Assembly: GCA_014730295.1 (NCBI GenBank)
Contig: WJIN01000320.1
Location: 1-9,889, forward strand
DNA: 9,889 nt
Direction of reading: 5' to 3'
DNA from: Promethearchaeota archaeon
GTDB lineage: Archaea > Asgardarchaeota > Lokiarchaeia > Sigynarchaeales > SOKP01
Shown here in pieces: positions 5,967-9,889 of the stretch. A program made the translations under genes and the position numbers. How positions within the stretch are numbered: the stretch's first letter is position 1; each line of letters begins with the position of its first letter. The notes beneath the pieces were generated by a model. It was not told the origin of the DNA. It searched no databases and saw nothing but the letters and a program-made list of their open reading frames with translations.

Positions 5967-7682
5967 TCATTTTAACGCTACAGGGTATAGATCCAAGAAT
6001 CCAATACCATTTGGTTCCCAACCAATCAAGTTCTTGACATAGCAATCATTATCAAGGCTGGTACTTAACCAAAGACATGGGAAATCTCTCTCAATCATTA
6101 ATGTTTGAATTTGTTCGTATAGTTGAGCTCTTATAGTAGTGTTGGATTCTGTTGCAGCTGTTCTCATTAAAACCTCAACGTCAGGTTCATAATATCGCAT
6201 TCCATTAATGAATGAAACATTTGAGAAGAACGGAGACAAATAATTTTCTGCGTCGTTATAATCAGGTATCCAACCCATTGGATAGAATTGAAGTGTTTCA
6301 GGTGCTCTGATCTGTGCAATTATTACGTCTGTCCAAGTATCAGCGGTTACAAGTGTGACTTCTATACCAATATCAGCCATATCAGATACTAATTGTTGTC
6401 CAATTTGTAATCTTGTGTCGCTCTCGATATTGTAGGTATAGTTCCATGCAGCAAAAGGATTGCTTGCTGCTCTATCACGCCATTGTTGAGTTGTCCAACC
6501 AGAAGCTGCTGCTGGAGCAATTCCATCATCAATCAATACTTGTCGAGCATAAGTAACATTGTAAATCGGGCAATTTTTGGAATAATTAGAGTATTGAACA
6601 CCATTAGGAATAGGACTCCTTAACCTCAATCCTTGATCTTCTAAGGTGTCGCTTATATAAAAGTCATAATCAAATCCATAGGAAATTGCTTCTCTGAATG
6701 ATTTATTCATGAATTCACAGTCAAGCATTAAATAGTTTGTTGAAGTTGTTGGTCCCGCTTGGATTCTAACAATACCTGGATCAGCATCAAATTGATCCAA
6801 AAATCCAGGTAATGGAGCAGTTAGCAGATCTATTTCTTTGGAAAGTAAAGCTTGATTTCTGGTATTTCCATCTTCGATCTGAACGAAGATTACAGTTTGG
6901 ACTCGAGCGAGTCCTCTCCAATAATCCTCAAATCGAGTAAATCTAACCTCTACGTCAGGTGTAAAGCTGGTAAATTTAAATGGTCCAGTACCAACCAGAA
7001 TGTTATCCACCCCCGTCATATAATCATGCAAAGGAGTATAAGCTGGATTAGGAGTCATGAATTTAAACCCAGCAAAACATAATTCTGGTAAGAATGGTCC
7101 CTTTTCCTCATTTAAAACAATTTTCACTGTATAATCGTCTAAAACGATAGTCTCATTCATGAGTGGTTTTGAACCATCAGCAGTCAATATCAATGATGAT
7201 AATTGAGTGAGATGTACATCACCAGCTATTGATTCATTAAATGGTGCAGGTAACCAACTATTTCCAGACCAATTTAAGAAATGATTTAATCGGTCGAAAT
7301 TCCATTTTACTACAGTAGCATTAAAGGCCCAACCATCGTGGAATGTTATGTTTTTCCTTAGTGTAAACGTATATTCTAATCCGTCAGGTGAAACTGACCA
7401 GTTTGTTGCTAATGAAGGAATTGGAGTATAAAGAGGATCATCCAAGTCGTTTCTGACTAGTCCTTCACATACTTGATTAATGACATCTATTGAGGCACTA
7501 TCCCAAGCGTAGTGAGGATCCAAATCAGGAATATTACCTGCTGTACCTACAAGAAGCGTATTTGTTCTCTGCGGAGCTGCCGCAAATTGTCCAGCGACAA
7601 GAAAATAGACATTTCCTGCACCAGAAGCAATCAGAAGAACTGCTAATGCTATAATGGCAATATTTTTTTTTTCCATTTCCAT
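5967..7682 (-). CDS. Extracellular solute-binding protein, family 5 (peptide/nickel type)
   Basis: This is the substrate-binding subunit of the peptide importer. From ATG 7680-7682 it has 571 residues, as usual for SBP family 5. I chose this start because GTGA (7690-7693) lies 7 nt upstream and because an upstream in-frame start at 7736 would precede the expected transcription start. The N-terminus MEMEKKN is followed by a hydrophobic helix (IAIIALAVLLIASGAG and on) and then an Ala/Gln/Thr linker, with no lipobox cysteine, so it is probably membrane-anchored or signal-cleaved. The family-5 signature region is clear: LATNWSVSPDGLEYTFTLRK, then FHDGWAFNATVVKWNFDRL. The C-terminal part (FYPMGWIPDYNDAENYLSPF) is also typical. 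About twelve N-x-S/T sequons fit an exported, glycosylated archaeal protein. It is separated from its permeases by the dead insertion. The ligand could be peptides or another family-5 substrate. Confidence 0.93.
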   Translation of the reverse strand: MEMEKKNIAIIALAVLLIASGAGNVYFLVAGQFAAAPQRTNTLLVGTAGNIPDLDPHYAWDSASIDVINQVCEGLVRNDLDDPLYTPIPSLATNWSVSPDGLEYTFTLRKNITFHDGWAFNATVVKWNFDRLNHFLNWSGNSWLPAPFNESIAGDVHLTQLSSLILTADGSKPLMNETIVLDDYTVKIVLNEEKGPFLPELCFAGFKFMTPNPAYTPLHDYMTGVDNILVGTGPFKFTSFTPDVEVRFTRFEDYWRGLARVQTVIFVQIEDGNTRNQALLSKEIDLLTAPLPGFLDQFDADPGIVRIQAGPTTSTNYLMLDCEFMNKSFREAISYGFDYDFYISDTLEDQGLRLRSPIPNGVQYSNYSKNCPIYNVTYARQVLIDDGIAPAAASGWTTQQWRDRAASNPFAAWNYTYNIESDTRLQIGQQLVSDMADIGIEVTLVTADTWTDVIIAQIRAPETLQFYPMGWIPDYNDAENYLSPFFSNVSFINGMRYYEPDVEVLMRTAATESNTTIRAQLYEQIQTLMIERDFPCLWLSTSLDNDCYVKNLIGWEPNGIGFLDLYPVALK

Positions 7683-7689
7683 ATTTTTT

Positions 7690-7693
7690 TCAC
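7690..7693 (-). promoter_or_regulatory. Shine-Dalgarno site that fixes the binding protein start
   Basis: The minus strand reads AAGTGAAAAAAAT and then ATG (7680-7682). GTGA at 7690-7693 matches the archaeal Shine-Dalgarno core at a 7-nt spacing. It favours this ATG over the in-frame start at 7736 and over the second ATG at 7674-7676, where the spacing would be 13 nt. Confidence 0.5.
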
Positions 7694-7749
7694 TTAAAAT
7701 TTTCAAGTTTTTGTTTAAAGTTTTGTTAAGTAACACTTTATTCTCAAAA

Positions 7750-7759
7750 CTTTATAAGT
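7750..7759 (-). promoter_or_regulatory. TATA box of the solute-binding protein gene
   Basis: The minus strand reads ACTTATAAAG, close to the archaeal TATA consensus TTTATATA. Transcription should start about 26 nt downstream, near 7728. That gives a leader of about 45 nt before ATG 7682 and puts the upstream in-frame start at 7736 outside the transcript. A further strong-looking TATATAAAG at 7904-7914 could be an alternative promoter with a longer leader. Confidence 0.45.
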
Positions 7760-7849
7760 ATTATCTTTTCTTAAAAGCTTTTTCTACCATATTAATTATA
7801 TTGATATATACTGCATATAACAATATGGTGCTAAATTTTCTTAATAACT

Positions 7850-7863
7850 ATCCTAGTTAGGAT
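7850..7863. repeat. Short palindrome ATCCTA-GT-TAGGAT, possible operator
   Basis: Perfect 6-bp arms are separated by 2 bp. The site lies about midway between the two divergent genes and is richer in G and C than the sequence around it. Such symmetry could bind a dimeric regulator, but a single palindrome this short can arise by chance. Confidence 0.3.
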
Positions 7864-8045
7864 GCTTATTAAATTTTTCGTTATTTTTTAATAAAGGTTT
7901 AAAAACTTTATATATCTTTCAATATCAAAGGAAATTATAATTTTTTTAAATAAAGAGTTTAGATATTTTTAAAATATTTACCTATATGCAGATTCTAATT
8001 TAGAAAATTGACATTATAATTACAAAATCCAAAGATTTAATATTA

Positions 8046-8054
8046 TTTATAAAT
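8046..8054 (+). promoter_or_regulatory. TATA box of the M28 peptidase gene
   Basis: TTTATAAAT centred near 8050 matches the archaeal TATA consensus. A start of transcription about 26 nt downstream, near 8076, would give a short leader of about 24 nt before ATG 8100. No Shine-Dalgarno sequence is visible in that leader. Confidence 0.4.
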
Positions 8055-8099
8055 AACTCTAATTAATTTAAATAGAAATATATGTCTCAAAAAATTTAG

Positions 8100-9296
8100 A
8101 TGGTTATAAAAGTTGAAGATGATGAGTCTTCGATAAGACATATTGAAGCATTAGCTTTCAATCGAACTGCTTCATCTTTAGGGGAAACTAAAGCAATAGA
8201 ATATATAGAAAGAGAATTAGAAGATTGCAATATTTATTCAAGAAGGGACTATTTCAAATGGAAAAGTCCTATTAGATATATTATAAGATTAGCATACTTG
8301 TTAATCCTTTTCTACGGAGTTGCATTCCAACAGATTTTATTACTATTAGTTTATCTCCTCCTTAAAAATACATTTAGTCGTACACGAGAGCTCAGCTTAA
8401 TTCCAAAGGAGAAATCTAAGAATCTTATAACCGAATATAAAGGGGATGAAAATATAAAAAACAAACCCTTGGTTATCTTTACTTCCCATTATGATTCATT
8501 GTCAAGTTTTTTACCTTATTATATACAAAACATTATCTTTTTGTTTTATCGAACTTTAATAGCAATTTATTCTGCATTAAACATCTTTTTGTATGGTTGG
8601 TTTCTATTATCTGCACTTGGCATTTTCTATTTTAACAGTAGTATTTTTGCCAATATTGCGCTTTTTTCATCAATATTTGGAATTTTTGCGAGTGTCCCGT
8701 TATTAATTATTGTATTCTATGAAAAACCATCAACTGGATCAATTGATAATGCGAGTGGAGTATCTATTTTAATTGAATTAGCTAAATTAATTAAGAAAAA
8801 TCCCCTTGAGAATATTGGGGTAATATTAATTTGGACTGGTGCTGAAGAGTGGGGGCTAAAAGGGTCAGAGAATTATTGTGAGTTACATTATAAGGATTTA
8901 AATCTGCAGTATGATTTATCGAAGTCATATAACATTAATATCGATATGGTGGGCACATATATCGGTTTAATAAATAGAACTGGGATATTTAGAAAACCAA
9001 TAAATAGGAATTTAAATAATCAGATCATGGAATCCGCGAAAAATTTAGAAATTCCAATGACTAAATATTTCAAACTTATAAATATAAATAGTGATCATCG
9101 TTCTTTTAAGAGTTTTGTAAAGAAAACTGATGGAGGGTTTCAAATATCTTGTTTCCATTCCGCAAAAGATTCCAAATTTATTCATTCCTCTAAAGATACT
9201 CCAGATAAGTGTTCTTCAGAGGTATTGAATAACTGTATCGAGTTATGTTATGAAACTCTTAAAAATATGGATAATTCTATTCATAATGAGGGATAA
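8100..9296 (+). CDS. Membrane-embedded M28-family zinc aminopeptidase
   Basis: A 398-residue metallopeptidase with the full M28 di-zinc set: SHYDS (His130, Asp132), GSIDNASGV (Asp216), GAEEWGLKGSE (Glu249 as general base, Glu250 as ligand), NIDMVG (Asp282), SDHRSF (331-336) and HSSKDTPD (His362). The N-terminal segment NRTASSLGETKAIEYIEREL also matches the family opening, which supports ATG 8100. By family knowledge it removes N-terminal residues from peptides. Unusually, membrane segments interrupt the domain: a hydrophobic hairpin at about 58-90, before the His130 motif, and two to four helices at about 138-207, between the His130 and Asp216 ligands. The enzyme is therefore held in the membrane with its active site assembled from separated pieces. 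It is transcribed divergently from the peptide-binding protein, so a role in using imported or external peptides is plausible (inference). Substrate and active-site side of the membrane are unknown. Confidence 0.88.
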   Translation: MVIKVEDDESSIRHIEALAFNRTASSLGETKAIEYIERELEDCNIYSRRDYFKWKSPIRYIIRLAYLLILFYGVAFQQILLLLVYLLLKNTFSRTRELSLIPKEKSKNLITEYKGDENIKNKPLVIFTSHYDSLSSFLPYYIQNIIFLFYRTLIAIYSALNIFLYGWFLLSALGIFYFNSSIFANIALFSSIFGIFASVPLLIIVFYEKPSTGSIDNASGVSILIELAKLIKKNPLENIGVILIWTGAEEWGLKGSENYCELHYKDLNLQYDLSKSYNINIDMVGTYIGLINRTGIFRKPINRNLNNQIMESAKNLEIPMTKYFKLININSDHRSFKSFVKKTDGGFQISCFHSAKDSKFIHSSKDTPDKCSSEVLNNCIELCYETLKNMDNSIHNEG

Positions 9297-9335
9297 AACT
9301 CACTTTTAGATGATTTTATGTAGAAATCAAATTGT

Positions 9336-9866
9336 CTAAAACCTTTTCAAAATCAGTTTATTTTTAATTTCTCGAACCGTCTCTAGTCCTCCTTGATTTA
9401 TTTCAGAGATAATTTCTCTTAAAATATTATTTATCTCAACACCTTTTAGCTCACAAGCTACGTATAATAAATTCAGAATCTCCCGTGATAAAGTCGTTAA
9501 ATTTTTAATATCATCAATTGGAATCCTAATACCTAATGTTTTAATATCCCTATGTGTTTCTTTATCTTGCTGTCTAATTATAATTAAAAAATCATTGTTT
9601 CTGCCTTTCCACTCCTCTGTTATCGCTCGAACAGATAAAAGATATCTTTTCGTTGGACTTCCTTTACCAAACACATCTTTAGTAAAACTTAAATGCTCCG
9701 AATTTCTTAAAGCTTTTAATCCAAATGACCTATTTATCTTATTACTCTTATCTATTTTGTTTTTCATACCAATAATTTCATTACTTAGTTTTTCGACTTG
9801 TAAAGATAATTTTTCGATTTTTTGGAGGAAAAGCTCCTTATCAACATTATTTTCACAATCGCTCAT
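9336..9866 (-). CDS. Coiled-coil protein of unknown function
   Basis: I do not recognise this 176-residue protein. Residues 12-42 form a clear coiled coil with hydrophobic heptad positions (Ile17, Leu20, Val24, Leu27, Ile31, Met34, Ile38), which suggests dimerisation. A basic linker (43-75) is followed by a globular part: a strand-like stretch (RYLLSVRAITEEW, 74-86), FLIIIRQQ (93-100), TLGIRIPIDDIKNL (110-123), then helices to the end. The soluble, charged composition and absence of a signal peptide point to the cytoplasm. The start at ATG 9864-9866 is supported by GGTG (9871-9874) 4 nt upstream. The gene converges with the M28 peptidase gene, with 39 bp between the stops. A regulatory or scaffold role is possible, but nothing in the sequence proves it. 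The upstream context is outside the window. Confidence 0.72.
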   Translation of the reverse strand: MSDCENNVDKELFLQKIEKLSLQVEKLSNEIIGMKNKIDKSNKINRSFGLKALRNSEHLSFTKDVFGKGSPTKRYLLSVRAITEEWKGRNNDFLIIIRQQDKETHRDIKTLGIRIPIDDIKNLTTLSREILNLLYVACELKGVEINNILREIISEINQGGLETVREIKNKLILKRF

Positions 9867-9870
9867 AGAA

Positions 9871-9874
9871 CACC
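9871..9874 (-). promoter_or_regulatory. Shine-Dalgarno site of the coiled-coil protein gene
   Basis: The minus strand reads ATTGGTGTTCT and then ATG (9864-9866). GGTG matches the core of the archaeal GGAGGTGAT consensus and supports the chosen start, although the 4-nt spacing is short. Confidence 0.45.
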
Positions 9875-9889
9875 AATTAATTTCTTAAT

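Larger units (their letters stand above)
7683..8099. promoter_or_regulatory. Divergent promoter region between the binding protein and M28 peptidase genes
   Basis: This 417-bp stretch has no convincing gene on either strand and is extremely AT-rich. It should hold promoters for both flanking genes. TATA-like boxes appear at 7750-7759 (minus), 7904-7914 (TATATAAAG on the minus strand, also readable as a plus-strand box) and 8046-8054 (plus). A short inverted repeat, ATCCTA-GT-TAGGAT, lies at 7850-7863 and could be a regulator site. The stretch AAACTTTATA occurs twice in the same orientation, around 7747 and 7903. I see no tRNA, riboswitch or other structured RNA. Confidence 0.55.

Noticed and set aside
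7654..7860. Small plus-strand gene overlapping the start of the binding protein gene
   Set aside because: It overlaps the binding protein's N-terminal coding region and its promoter, and its product is a Phe/Leu-rich shadow without a ribosome site.

Overview
The window is strongly AT-rich and most likely archaeal. It has TATA-like boxes upstream of genes, oligo-T tracts instead of hairpin terminators, and GTGA/GGTG-type Shine-Dalgarno sites. The solute-binding protein is held by an N-terminal membrane segment rather than a lipobox cysteine. The style of that N-terminus (Met-Glu-Lys-Lys, then a short hydrophobic helix) recalls Asgard (Lokiarchaeia-like) transporters, but this is an inference and no marker gene is present.

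Layout. Positions 1-4114 hold a minus-strand run, transcribed right to left: an unrecognised 282-residue protein, an unrecognised small membrane protein, the two permeases of an oligopeptide/dipeptide (Opp/Dpp) ABC importer, and, after a 101-bp gap, the first ATPase subunit, which runs off the left edge. Spacing is tight from 4114 to 731 (an ATGA overlap, then gaps of 6 and 4-19 nt), so these genes look co-transcribed. Positions 4219-5852 hold a dead insertion sequence on the plus strand, an IS481-like DDE (rve) transposase with eight in-frame stops. Positions 5967-7682 hold the matching family-5 extracellular solute-binding protein, minus strand. A 417-bp divergent promoter region follows. 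Positions 8100-9296 encode a membrane-embedded M28-family zinc peptidase (plus strand), convergent with a coiled-coil protein of unknown function (9336-9866, minus).

How the genes fit together. The binding protein captures peptides outside, the permease pair forms the channel and the ATPase powers uptake. A divergently transcribed metallopeptidase sharing the promoter region suggests a peptide-use locus (inference). The dead insertion lies between the binding protein and the rest of the transporter, so the two parts are probably now transcribed separately.

Most notable points: a highly charged helical insertion in the ATPase between the Q-loop and the expected signature motif; the two orphan genes heading the permease operon; a transposon that decayed by stop codons without net frameshift while keeping its DDE triad; a cluster of CAGTAA motifs at the transposon's left edge; and a peptidase whose zinc ligands are split across membrane segments. 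No CRISPR array, tRNA or rRNA was recognised.
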